Source: Myxosarcina sp. GI1
GTDB lineage: Bacteria; Cyanobacteriota; Cyanobacteriia; Cyanobacteriales; Xenococcaceae
Assembly: GCF_000756305.1 (NCBI RefSeq)
Contig: NZ_JRFE01000017.1
Location: forward strand, 124,001 to 188,000
DNA: 64,000 bases
Direction of reading: 5' to 3'
Below the pieces are notes generated by a model. That model did not search any database and was not told where the DNA came from. It saw only the letters and a list, made by a program, of their open reading frames with translations. Positions 1 through 7,679 of this stretch are shown in pieces. The stretch's first letter is position 1; each line of letters opens with the position of its first letter. Made by a program: the position numbers and the translations under genes.

Positions 1-1814
1 GGTGCTGTAGAAATATAGGGAGTAGTAAAAGTAAAGGTAGTTCCCTGTCCGAGCTTGCTTTTAACTGTAATTTCGCCTCCCATCAACTCGACAAACACGC
101 GACTGATAGATAGTCCCAGTCCCGATCCTTCGCTCGATTGCCATCCTGCTTCGGCTTGAGTGAAAGCAGTAAAAATATTATCTATTGCTTCTGCGGCGAT
201 GCCAGGACCTGTATCTTCAACGCTAAAGTAAAGCATTTCTCCTTGCAGCCAAACCTTTAACTCAATCGAACCTCTTTCGGTAAACTTAACTGCATTGCCC
301 AGAATGTTAATTAGTATCTGACGTAGTTTATTGCGATCGGTTTTGATGTATTGAGGTACATCTTGACAGCGTTCAAAAGATAATTGAAGTTGTTTGAGTT
401 GCGCTCTCAGCTTGAGCAGATCTTCAAGTTCTACGAGCAAACTATAGAGATCGAAACTGGTTTCATTAACAGCACTGTATCCCGCCTCAATTTTTGACAT
501 TTCCAAAACATCGTTAATTAGACTCAACAAGTGCTCGCCATTACAGTCAATAATATCAATATACTTTTGATGTTTTTCGGAAAGTTCGTCAGACCTTTGA
601 ATCAGTTGAGCGTAACCGAGAATGGCATTGAGAGGAGTTCGCAATTCGTGGCTCATATTGGCTAAGAATTCACTTTTGGTACGGTTGGCTCTTTCTGCTT
701 CATTTTTTGCCACTCTCAATTCTCGCGCTTGCTTTTGGGTATGTGCCAATAGTTCTGCTTGCTGTACGGCTACACCCAACTGGGTACCAACCTGAATCAT
801 AATCTGAACGCTTCCCTGTTGCCACTGACGAGGAGCGGATAGTTCGTAGGCAAATAGCAATCCCCACAAGCGATCGCCACAAAAAATCGGCACGACCAAG
901 TAAGCTTTTGCTTCTATTTGCTCCAATAATTCTAGATAACATTTATTGAAGTTAGCTTGGTGGATATCGCTAACGGCACGATAGCTATCTTTCTGAGTAA
1001 AAATGCTGCCTTCAGATTCTTGCAGGTAGGTGTCTTTAATAATTTTTATGGCGCAGTCATCTTGCTCGATCGCCACTCGCGTTAGCGGCTTTTCATCTAA
1101 TTGAGAAGTTAGTTTAGACCATTTTTTAGCAACTGACTCGGCAACTAGTTGACCGCTCCAATCGGAGTTAAATTGATAGATTAATACGCGATCGCAATCA
1201 ATAGTCTGTCTTAGTTCTTCAGTAGTATCGAAGAAAATTTGCTGTAAATCCAGAGTTTGTCTCATCCGCAGGACAATTCTGGTAATTGCTTGTTTTTGTT
1301 CTGCCGCCTGTTGTACCTCACTAGTACGCTGTTGAACTCTTACTTCAAGATCTTCATTAATCCGTCGGAGTTCGGTTTCTGCTTTTTGTCGTTCGACAAT
1401 TTCTTTTTGCAGTTCCCGATTGACGATTTCTAGCTGTTCGGGTGTCTTGAGGGATAGAAAACGCGGTACTAAAGTAGCCATTTCCACTGCCGTATAGCAA
1501 GAGACAAAGGCAGTCAGAGCTTGTTCTACCCCCGATAACCAGTAGGCAGGATGCCACAAAGTCCAAATTTCTAATAAGTGTCCCGTGCCACAAAGTACGA
1601 TAAACGCCCCAAACATTACAAAAAAGCTTTGAAACGGAACATCACTGCGCTTAAAAACAAAGTAAAGCAGCATAATGGGAATTGAAAAATAGGCGATCGC
1701 AATTAGTAAGTCGCTAACTAAATGCAGCGCAACCAGTGGAGTTTGCCATAGATAACAATGACCATGAGGTATATAGGACTTAGAGGATAAAAGCTCGTTT
1801 AAAAAGTTACTCAT
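1..1814 (-). CDS. Ethylene-receptor-like sensor histidine kinase with GAF domain (C-terminal end outside window)
   Basis: Reading from an ATG at 1814, an uninterrupted frame runs to the window edge (604 codons seen). Residues about 25-115 form three membrane helices matching the ethylene-binding domain of plant ETR1. Residues D35, Y42, C75 and H79 correspond to ETR1 D25, Y32, C65 and H69; in the family the Cys/His pair holds Cu(I). A coiled linker (about 125-175) leads to a GAF domain (about 185-355), then HisKA with the H box MSHELRTPLNAILG (phospho-acceptor H389). HATPase_c follows with N box (NILGNAVKF), DTGPGI and GSGLGLSI. The GAF contains DDCA (C254) and KCYLELL (C292), resembling the DXCF and chromophore-Cys positions of cyanobacteriochromes, though canonical ones have CH rather than CY. 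A receiver domain could follow outside the window. Ligand and light sensing are inferred from family; the membrane kinase identity is firm. Confidence 0.88.
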   Translation of the reverse strand, partial: MSNFLNELLSSKSYIPHGHCYLWQTPLVALHLVSDLLIAIAYFSIPIMLLYFVFKRSDVPFQSFFVMFGAFIVLCGTGHLLEIWTLWHPAYWLSGVEQALTAFVSCYTAVEMATLVPRFLSLKTPEQLEIVNRELQKEIVERQKAETELRRINEDLEVRVQQRTSEVQQAAEQKQAITRIVLRMRQTLDLQQIFFDTTEELRQTIDCDRVLIYQFNSDWSGQLVAESVAKKWSKLTSQLDEKPLTRVAIEQDDCAIKIIKDTYLQESEGSIFTQKDSYRAVSDIHQANFNKCYLELLEQIEAKAYLVVPIFCGDRLWGLLFAYELSAPRQWQQGSVQIMIQVGTQLGVAVQQAELLAHTQKQARELRVAKNEAERANRTKSEFLANMSHELRTPLNAILGYAQLIQRSDELSEKHQKYIDIIDCNGEHLLSLINDVLEMSKIEAGYSAVNETSFDLYSLLVELEDLLKLRAQLKQLQLSFERCQDVPQYIKTDRNKLRQILINILGNAVKFTERGSIELKVWLQGEMLYFSVEDTGPGIAAEAIDNIFTAFTQAEAGWQSSEGSGLGLSISRVFVELMGGEITVKSKLGQGTTFTFTTPYISTA

Positions 1815-1996
1815 AATATTTCTGCCAAATTAAAAATTGAGCTTAGATCCAGAAAAATTCTAACCTCTTGATTTGGTCTGTAAAAATGTTAATCGGCGTA
1901 GGCTCGATCTATTTTTTAGCATTCCCCTTTTTTGAGAAAAATTCACAAATTCGCGCTCTGTTTAAAGTTTTATTTTAAGCCGCAATTCGAGCAAAA

Positions 1997-2503
1997 TCAC
2001 GCGAGAATTGACTCTAAGCGCAGTCTAGCGATTTTACTAATTTCTGTTATAGCCTGTTGTTTTTCTCGTTCTAATGAGTTTTCCAGACGACTGGCAAAAG
2101 CCTCCAAAATACTATCTTTGGTCTGGTTTCTGACGGCGATAATAAACGGAAAACCAAACTTATTTTTATAAGCCTGATTGAGAGACTGAAAACGCTCGTA
2201 TTCTTCTGAGGTCAGACGATCTAAACCTACTCCTGCCTGCTCCTGTACTGAAGCCTCTGCCATTTTGGTTTTACTACCAAGATCTGGATGAGCTTTAATT
2301 AAAGCTAACTGTTCGACTTCGCTCATTTCTTTCACTATTGCAACCATAGATTGATATAATGCCTCAAAACTTGCAAAAGGTTTGCTCACCCAAGTTTTTC
2401 GCGCAATTTCTGGGGTTTCTTCCCAAATTTCCCCTAATGCTGTGGTAAATTCTTCTCGCTCCATTTGGTTTAACTGAGCGAGAGTATATTGGATATTATT
2501 CAT
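1997..2503 (-). CDS. uraD: 2-oxo-4-hydroxy-4-carboxy-5-ureidoimidazoline (OHCU) decarboxylase
   Basis: This 168-residue protein matches the OHCU decarboxylase family, which converts the uricase/HIU-hydrolase product OHCU to S-allantoin in purine degradation. The family signature AHPDLG (H72, the expected catalytic His) and the FGFPFI segment (about 116-122) with the following conserved Arg are present, and length is typical. The start is the ATG at 2503. It stands alone: no uricase, HIU hydrolase or allantoinase lies nearby. The next gene upstream is divergent and starts about 100 bp away. Function assignment is by motif and is fairly sure; its pathway partners cannot be seen here. Confidence 0.87.
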   Translation of the reverse strand: MNNIQYTLAQLNQMEREEFTTALGEIWEETPEIARKTWVSKPFASFEALYQSMVAIVKEMSEVEQLALIKAHPDLGSKTKMAEASVQEQAGVGLDRLTSEEYERFQSLNQAYKNKFGFPFIIAVRNQTKDSILEAFASRLENSLEREKQQAITEISKIARLRLESILA

Positions 2504-2605
2504 TGTTGCGATCGTTTTTTACCTTTTTACCCTAATACGATCTACACTACCTGCGAAACTAGTTAAAATTGGCTCATCTCGTACATCATCGCCTAAAAAT
2601 CTATA

Positions 2606-3481
2606 ATGTCTTCTCAGTCAAAACCCCGCGAAATTCTCTGTACCTTACTACCTCATCTGCGAGTAGCTGCTGGCTATGCAGACTATATTCAAAATAAAAT
2701 TGCCGTACTGCCAGCTAAAGATGGTGGTGATAATTTTTTTGCTACAGCGTTAACTGATGCCGATCTTTCGATTCAAACTTTTGTTGAAGTTGCCCTGTTA
2801 GGTACATTTCCCAATATTCGCTTTCATGGTGAAGAACACGAACAATCACGCAATACAAAATATTTTCGCGCCATAGACTTAGGGGAACCAGACGACTATC
2901 TAATTACTCTCGATCCGATAGACGGTACCAAATTTTATCTAGACGGACACGATAACTATCAAATTATTCTGGCAATTGTAAATGCAGACGACTTTGAAGC
3001 AGTAATTGCTATTTCTCCTGCAATTAAAACTTACTACTATGCTTTACGAGGTGAGGGTGCATACTGGGGTACTTTAGATAAAGATTTAGAAGCCTGTAGT
3101 CCTTTAAAAATAGCCAATCCCGAACCAAATATCTTGTTGGGGTGGGAAATGGGTCATTTAAAAGCTAGTTTGACCGATAAGTATGGGATTATTGACGTTC
3201 AAAAAGATTACTCTGCCACCAAACCCATTCCTAACACCAACGGAATTTTTACTAGCAATAAAGTAGCTGGTGCGATTTTACGCAGGGGTAAATTTATCGA
3301 CGGCGGCGCGTTAGCGTTTTTAGCCAGAGAAGCAGGCTGTATCGTCAGTACTTTTAATGGCAGCGAACTGCCTCGGCTTTCTGCTTGCCAAAATCTGAGC
3401 TTGCCTGGATTGATAATTGCTACCTCAACCGAAGTGCATCAAGATTTAGTAACGGCTTGTCAAAACTTAGTAAAAAAATAG
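2606..3481 (+). CDS. Inositol monophosphatase family protein (CysQ / 3'(2'),5'-bisphosphate nucleotidase-like)
   Basis: A 291-residue Mg2+-dependent sugar/nucleotide phosphatase of the FIG/IMPase fold. Metal-binding motifs are GEE (residues 75-77) and DPIDGTKFY (103-111). The second motif, usually WDxAA, is replaced by FIDGGALAF near residue 233. Members hydrolyse inositol phosphate, fructose-1,6-bisphosphate or PAP; the DPIDGTK form with a long C-terminal part fits a CysQ/PAP-phosphatase-like role but substrate cannot be fixed from sequence. The start is the ATG at 2606. It is monocistronic or possibly cotranscribed with the ABC ATPase 62 bp downstream. Confidence 0.78.
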   Translation: MSSQSKPREILCTLLPHLRVAAGYADYIQNKIAVLPAKDGGDNFFATALTDADLSIQTFVEVALLGTFPNIRFHGEEHEQSRNTKYFRAIDLGEPDDYLITLDPIDGTKFYLDGHDNYQIILAIVNADDFEAVIAISPAIKTYYYALRGEGAYWGTLDKDLEACSPLKIANPEPNILLGWEMGHLKASLTDKYGIIDVQKDYSATKPIPNTNGIFTSNKVAGAILRRGKFIDGGALAFLAREAGCIVSTFNGSELPRLSACQNLSLPGLIIATSTEVHQDLVTACQNLVKK

Positions 3482-3543
3482 CAGTATTTATTTTGTCGAT
3501 CGCTAGGTAAGATAGAGAAAACTGCGATCGCTTCTTGATATCG

Positions 3544-4323
3544 ATGATTCAATCTCAGAGCCATACCAATCTACAACAGCCAGATCCTTCAGAATCAATA
3601 ATTATCGCTAAAGATGTAGAAAAGTGGTATGACAATAATTTTCATGCCCTCAAAGGAGTTACCCTAAACGTTAAAAAACAAGAAGTAGTTGTAATTATGG
3701 GACCTTCTGGTTCGGGAAAATCTACTTTTATTCGTACTTTTAACGCTCTCGAACCATATCAGAAAGGCAGTATCGAAATTGATGGCATCGAACTTTCTCG
3801 CGATTTAAAAAACATCGAAGCCATTCGCCGCGAAGTAGGAATGGTGTTTCAACAGTTTAATCTGTTTCCCCATCTAACAGTGCTAAAAAACGTTACTCTC
3901 GCGCCAGTGTGGGTACGCAGGCGATCTAAAAAACAAGCCGATGAAATTGCCATGCAGCTACTCGAAAAAGTGGGTATTCTCGAACAGGCGCACAAATTTC
4001 CAGGGCAACTATCGGGAGGACAACAACAGCGTGTGGCGATCGCTCGTGCTTTGGCGATGCAGCCTAAAATTATGTTATTTGACGAACCAACTTCAGCCCT
4101 AGATCCCGAAATGGTTAGGGAAGTGTTGGATACGATGAGAAGTTTGGCAGAGTCGGGAATGACAATGGTCTGTGTAACTCATGAAGTAGGTTTTGCTAAA
4201 GAAGTAGCCGATCGTCTGGTCTTTATGGATGATGGAACTATTGTAGAAATTGCAACTCCAGAAGAGTTTTTTAATAATCCCAAAGAAGAAAGAAGCAAGC
4301 AGTTTTTATCCCAAATATTATAA
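3544..4323 (+). CDS. Polar amino acid ABC transporter ATP-binding protein (GlnQ/BgtA-like)
   Basis: 259 residues from the ATG at 3544; an in-frame TTG at 3535 would add three residues and is less likely. All ABC ATPase motifs are present: Walker [10 protein letters not shown] (about 53-61), Q-loop [12 protein letters not shown], signature [16 protein letters not shown], Walker [15 protein letters not shown] and the H-loop VTHE. The FPHLT sequence after the Q-loop and the overall length are typical of ATPases that energise glutamine or basic amino acid uptake. No permease or solute-binding gene is adjacent, so it is an orphan ATPase that presumably pairs with subunits encoded elsewhere. Exact substrate is unknown. 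Confidence 0.88.
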   Translation: MIQSQSHTNLQQPDPSESIIIAKDVEKWYDNNFHALKGVTLNVKKQEVVVIMGPSGSGKSTFIRTFNALEPYQKGSIEIDGIELSRDLKNIEAIRREVGMVFQQFNLFPHLTVLKNVTLAPVWVRRRSKKQADEIAMQLLEKVGILEQAHKFPGQLSGGQQQRVAIARALAMQPKIMLFDEPTSALDPEMVREVLDTMRSLAESGMTMVCVTHEVGFAKEVADRLVFMDDGTIVEIATPEEFFNNPKEERSKQFLSQIL

Positions 4324-4488
4324 TTTTTTAGTAGCGATTGCGATTGATATTCTTTCTTAGCCCAAGTTACGGTTTTGTCCAAGCAAAAATCCCCACATAT
4401 AAATGTAGTAAAACCCCTATCACATAAAGAATAGAGCTGATTTTATAATATAAATAATCAAACAAAAAGCTTCAATTTTTTATCTTTC

Positions 4489-4848
4489 ATGAAAATACAG
4501 TCATCGGTAATCGTACCACTAGGTTTTGGTAAGTACGTACGCTCCGATCGCGTCACCGCCTTGGTACCTATAGAAGCAGAAAGAGGACCTGGCAAACGCA
4601 CCTTCGTACATCTAGAAGGCGAAACCGATCCTTTGGTAGCATCGAGATCGGAAGCGACAATACTAAGAGATCTGGTACAAGAACCACAGGAAGTTACTCA
4701 GGCTCGTCAGCAGCAAGAAATCTTGCAGGATCTACTTAGCGATCTAACTCAGGTAAATGAAACAGTTCGTCGTATTAGCCGCGACCAAGGTGGTTTGGAC
4801 TTAGACCGCCTCGAACGTCGCATTCGTCAAGTTGTAGAAGAAGAATAG
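4489..4848 (+). CDS. RemA-like (DUF370-like) small regulatory protein with C-terminal helix
   Basis: 119 residues. The N-terminal half (IVPLGFGKYVRSDRVTALVP, then VASRSEATIL near residues 51-60) resembles RemA/DUF370 proteins, DNA-binding regulators of extracellular matrix genes in Bacillus, whose core reads like IGFGNxVxxxRVxAIVxP. The C-terminal half (about 65-119) is a charged, Gln/Glu-rich helix likely to oligomerise, which classical RemA (about 90 residues) lacks. The start is the ATG at 4489. It is isolated, with a 164-bp upstream gap and a strong palindromic terminator at its 3' end. The RemA relation is by recognisable pattern only; regulatory function is inference. Confidence 0.6.
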   Translation: MKIQSSVIVPLGFGKYVRSDRVTALVPIEAERGPGKRTFVHLEGETDPLVASRSEATILRDLVQEPQEVTQARQQQEILQDLLSDLTQVNETVRRISRDQGGLDLDRLERRIRQVVEEE

Positions 4849-4888
4849 ATTCAGGACGAGGCTTGAACCTAAAGCCTATGAATAGCGG

Positions 4889-4912
4889 CTTCAGCTACTC
4901 TAGTAGCTGAAG
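4889..4912. terminator. Bidirectional hairpin terminator
   Basis: An 11-bp inverted repeat, CTTCAGCTACT with its complement and almost no loop, is followed on the plus strand by TTTT. It sits between the convergent RemA-like gene and the MFS gene, overlapping the last codons of the latter, so it can serve both. Confidence 0.65.
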
Positions 4913-6079
4913 TTTTACCAGTCGCCACCAACACCAGCTACCAGCAATTAAAATCCAACCTCCAGCGATCGCCATTTCTACAGCTAGTGAATTTGACGCA
5001 ATGGCACTAAGAGTAGTGCTAACAATGGCAAAACTCAAACGAAAGGCAAAGCTATTTAGAGAAAGCACCGTTGCTCTTACCGAAGAAACTGTTTGCCGAT
5101 TGATTACGTTGAGGATTAACGGCGAAACCATACCTCTCACCATATAAACCACAACGATAAATAATATTCCCCAATAAGTGTATGCAGTTGCTAACAACAA
5201 GTAGGAACTAGCTAGCAGCAAAACCAACCCTAATAAAGCTCTCTTAATTCCTAAAACCCTCTCTACTCTATCCGCAAACACAGAAGCTAAACTCATCAAT
5301 AGATGAAACACTGCCCAAACTATGCCAAAAGCTCTAACGGGTAAATTTATTTGTTCTAAATAGGCTTGAGACAGCCAAACCATTAAAAAGCTGGCGGTAG
5401 AAAAAGTCGCACTTAACAAAATCAACCATCTTAAAGGGGGACGCTCTAAAGTTTCTAAAATAATTTGCTTTAAAGCTATCTTTGGTTCGTCGATAGAGTC
5501 GTGACGTTCTGGTTCGACCAAAGTTATCGCTAAGAAAAAGTAGATAATCAAACAAGCAGTCTGCAAGAAAAAAGGATAGGCTAAATTAGTCTCGGCGATC
5601 GCCGCACCGATAATTCCAGATACAGCCTCGCTAACTCCTGCTACGGCTACCAATCTTCCTGCAAAAGCAGGGTAAAAGTTTTCTCGCTTTAACTCTACTA
5701 ATGAGTCATAGGCGATCGCCGTATCCGCACCACTAATTAAGCTTCCCGCTACACCTGCTAAAACTTCCGCCAGGGCAAACCAGTAAAACGAGTTACAAAA
5801 CCCATAAATCAGCCAGCCAACAATCCAAACTCCGCTACCAGCTACCAAACAGGCTTTACGACCAAAAATATCGGCAATATATCCCGATGGTACTTCTAGA
5901 ACCAAAATAGATATCGAGAGTATAGTTTTTAGCAGCAGAGTTTGTTCGATATTTAGTCCGTGACTCTGATAGAACAGAACGATAGTAGGAATAGGAAACC
6001 AAGCAAAAGCCAGTCCATTGAGAACGTAAAGCTTGACAAGGTTAGATTTTAGATTGGTTTTTAAAAATTGCGATCGCAC
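4895..6079 (-). CDS. MFS transporter
   Basis: 394 residues with about 12 hydrophobic segments. The major-facilitator motif between helices 2 and 3 is present as GYIADIFGRKACL (about residues 62-74). The first half is typical of drug/metabolite exporters of the DHA type. The frame opens with GTG at 6079 inside a HIP1 octamer; no better ATG precedes the first helix (NLVKLYVLNGLAFAWFPIP). The gene ends inside the palindromic terminator at 4889-4912. It is followed, 24 bp upstream of its start, by the TSUP gene in the same direction, so the two may be cotranscribed. Substrate unknown. Confidence 0.8.
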   Translation of the reverse strand: MRSQFLKTNLKSNLVKLYVLNGLAFAWFPIPTIVLFYQSHGLNIEQTLLLKTILSISILVLEVPSGYIADIFGRKACLVAGSGVWIVGWLIYGFCNSFYWFALAEVLAGVAGSLISGADTAIAYDSLVELKRENFYPAFAGRLVAVAGVSEAVSGIIGAAIAETNLAYPFFLQTACLIIYFFLAITLVEPERHDSIDEPKIALKQIILETLERPPLRWLILLSATFSTASFLMVWLSQAYLEQINLPVRAFGIVWAVFHLLMSLASVFADRVERVLGIKRALLGLVLLLASSYLLLATAYTYWGILFIVVVYMVRGMVSPLILNVINRQTVSSVRATVLSLNSFAFRLSFAIVSTTLSAIASNSLAVEMAIAGGWILIAGSWCWWRLVKLQLLE

Positions 6080-6103
6080 TTAATATCGATTCTCATTCAT
6101 AAA

Positions 6104-6475
6104 TTAACTGCTACTACCAGAACTAAAAATCATTTTTAAAGCAATCAACAATAACGCTACACCAAAAACTTTTTCCAATACAGCGTTAGGTATTCCCACT
6201 GCAAATTTGGCTCCAAAAAAACTACCCAAGACAAACCCAGCACAAATTAAAGCTGCTACTTTTAAGTTTACGTATCCTTGTTGATAATACGCCCACGCCG
6301 CTAAAATGCCGATCGGTGGCACTAATAAACCTAAAGTCGTCCCTTGAGCTTCTTTTTGAGAAAACCCAAACCAAAAAATTAAAGAAGGAACGATAATTAC
6401 GCCACCACCAATACCGATTAATCCGCTTAAAGCTCCAGCCATTAATCCTAAAAGTAGGTAAAGTATAGTTGTCAT
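6104..6475 (-). CDS. Half-length TSUP family permease (TauE/SafE-like)
   Basis: 123 residues with four hydrophobic segments. The TSUP signature is near the N terminus: GLIGIGGGVIIVPSLIFWFG (about 19-38), followed by QGTTLGLLVPP. Full-length TSUP proteins (about 250 residues, such as the one at 21555-22334) contain two such halves; this is a single-repeat version, which is a recognised form that presumably functions as a dimer. Family members move sulfite, sulfoacetate or other organosulfur anions; the cargo here is unknown. The start is the ATG at 6475. It lies between the HAD phosphatase and the MFS gene, all on the minus strand. Confidence 0.8.
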   Translation of the reverse strand: MTTILYLLLGLMAGALSGLIGIGGGVIIVPSLIFWFGFSQKEAQGTTLGLLVPPIGILAAWAYYQQGYVNLKVAALICAGFVLGSFFGAKFAVGIPNAVLEKVFGVALLLIALKMIFSSGSSS

Positions 6476-6530
6476 ACAAAAACTTTTGCAGCGATCGCTT
6501 GTTTAATACAGTTTAAATCGTACTCAAGCT

Positions 6531-7190
6531 TTAATAAAATATTTTTTTATCTAACAACTGCCACAATTGTTCGTCATTAAAATCATCTATTGCCATATCC
6601 GCACCCAATTTAATTAAATCTTCGGGTGGATGAGTCGAGGCAACACCAATAGTATAAATACCCGCGCTGACGGCAGAACGAATGCCAGCAGGAGAATCTT
6701 CAAACACAATTGCCTGTTCTTTAGTTACTCCCAAACGCTCTAACGCTAAATTGTATGGTGCGGGATGAGGTTTTCCTGGAGGAGCATCTTGCGCCATAAT
6801 TACTACGGGAAAAACATTAGTAAGCTGTAAAATTCGCAGCATATGTTCGGCGTTTTCTTGTGGTGCATTAGTTACCACAGCTTTTTTCAAAGGTACGGTA
6901 TCGGTCAACTGCAATACTCTCAACAAACCAGGCATTGGTTGTAAAGTACCTGCTAACTTGCGGTAATTCTCTTCTTTTTCAATAGCTAAATGCCATGCTT
7001 CTTCTAGAGATAGTTGCGGTAAAATATCTTTAAGAATTTCTGCATTGGTACGTCCTGAGATTCGCTGTCGATAAAAGGGGCGATCTATCTCTAGTTCGTA
7101 ACGCGTTAAAATATCTTGCCAGACGGCAAAATGAATGGGATCGGTATTAGCTAAAGTACCATCTAGATCGAAGAGAATTGCTGCCAACAT
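6531..7190 (-). CDS. HAD-superfamily phosphatase, beta-phosphoglucomutase/CbbY-like
   Basis: 219 residues. Motif I FDLDGTLANTDPIH carries the nucleophile D8 and acid/base D10. An alpha-helical cap covers residues about 16-85, motif II VVTNAP has the Thr, the motif III Lys lies in PGKPHPAPY, and motif IV FEDSPAGI supplies the metal-binding Asp. This is the subclass IA cap arrangement of beta-phosphoglucomutase, CbbY and phosphoglycolate phosphatase. Substrate cannot be settled; the GKPHPAPY and EDSPAGI pattern favours a sugar-phosphate phosphatase. The start is the ATG at 7190, divergent from the membrane protein at 7353. Confidence 0.85.
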   Translation of the reverse strand: MLAAILFDLDGTLANTDPIHFAVWQDILTRYELEIDRPFYRQRISGRTNAEILKDILPQLSLEEAWHLAIEKEENYRKLAGTLQPMPGLLRVLQLTDTVPLKKAVVTNAPQENAEHMLRILQLTNVFPVVIMAQDAPPGKPHPAPYNLALERLGVTKEQAIVFEDSPAGIRSAVSAGIYTIGVASTHPPEDLIKLGADMAIDDFNDEQLWQLLDKKIFY

Positions 7191-7352
7191 TTAACTGTCT
7201 GTCACTACTGGTTGATTTGTATTTATTATTAACATTAATAAAGAGCTTTTTCTATATGTTGAATTACCTAGATTGCTACGGGCGATTGCACTTTTATATC
7301 TGGGAAACTGCTAACCTATAAGAAACGAGCAAAACATTTACAGGTAAAAGCA

Positions 7353-7679
7353 ATGAGTTCCCCAGGCGATCGAGATTGGCAACGCGAACTAGAGAAATTA
7401 GAAGCAGAAGTAAATCGCGATACAACTTCTCAAGTTCCTAACGAATCGACAGAAATTTCAGTAAGTGACACCTATAAAAACTGGTTGAATTCGGCTAAAA
7501 ACTGGTTCGATCGCCTACCACAAGTTGGTAAAATTGCTGTTGCTGTCGGTGCTGTATGGTTGAGTTTTTCTTTACTCAATACTTTTTTACATATTGTTAG
7601 TAGTTTGATTAGTATAGCTTTTATTGGCTTATTACTTTATGTAGGTTATAAGTTTGTATCTAATTCTGCTTCAGAATAG
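7353..7679 (+). CDS. Small conserved membrane protein upstream of cobL
   Basis: 108 residues: a polar N-terminal half (about 1-50) with a short amphipathic stretch (YKNWLNSAKNWFDRLPQVGK), then two hydrophobic segments (about 62-100). I do not recognise a characterised family, although small proteins of this kind are common in cyanobacteria. Its TAG stop at 7677-7679 is immediately followed by the cobL ATG at 7680 with zero spacing, which argues for translational coupling. The start is the ATG at 7353. Membrane location is well supported; function unknown. Confidence 0.72.
   Translation: MSSPGDRDWQRELEKLEAEVNRDTTSQVPNESTEISVSDTYKNWLNSAKNWFDRLPQVGKIAVAVGAVWLSFSLLNTFLHIVSSLISIAFIGLLLYVGYKFVSNSASE

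Noticed and set aside
3544-4323. Complete amino acid ABC transporter operon
   Set aside because: Only the ATPase is present; the neighbouring genes are not a permease or binding protein.
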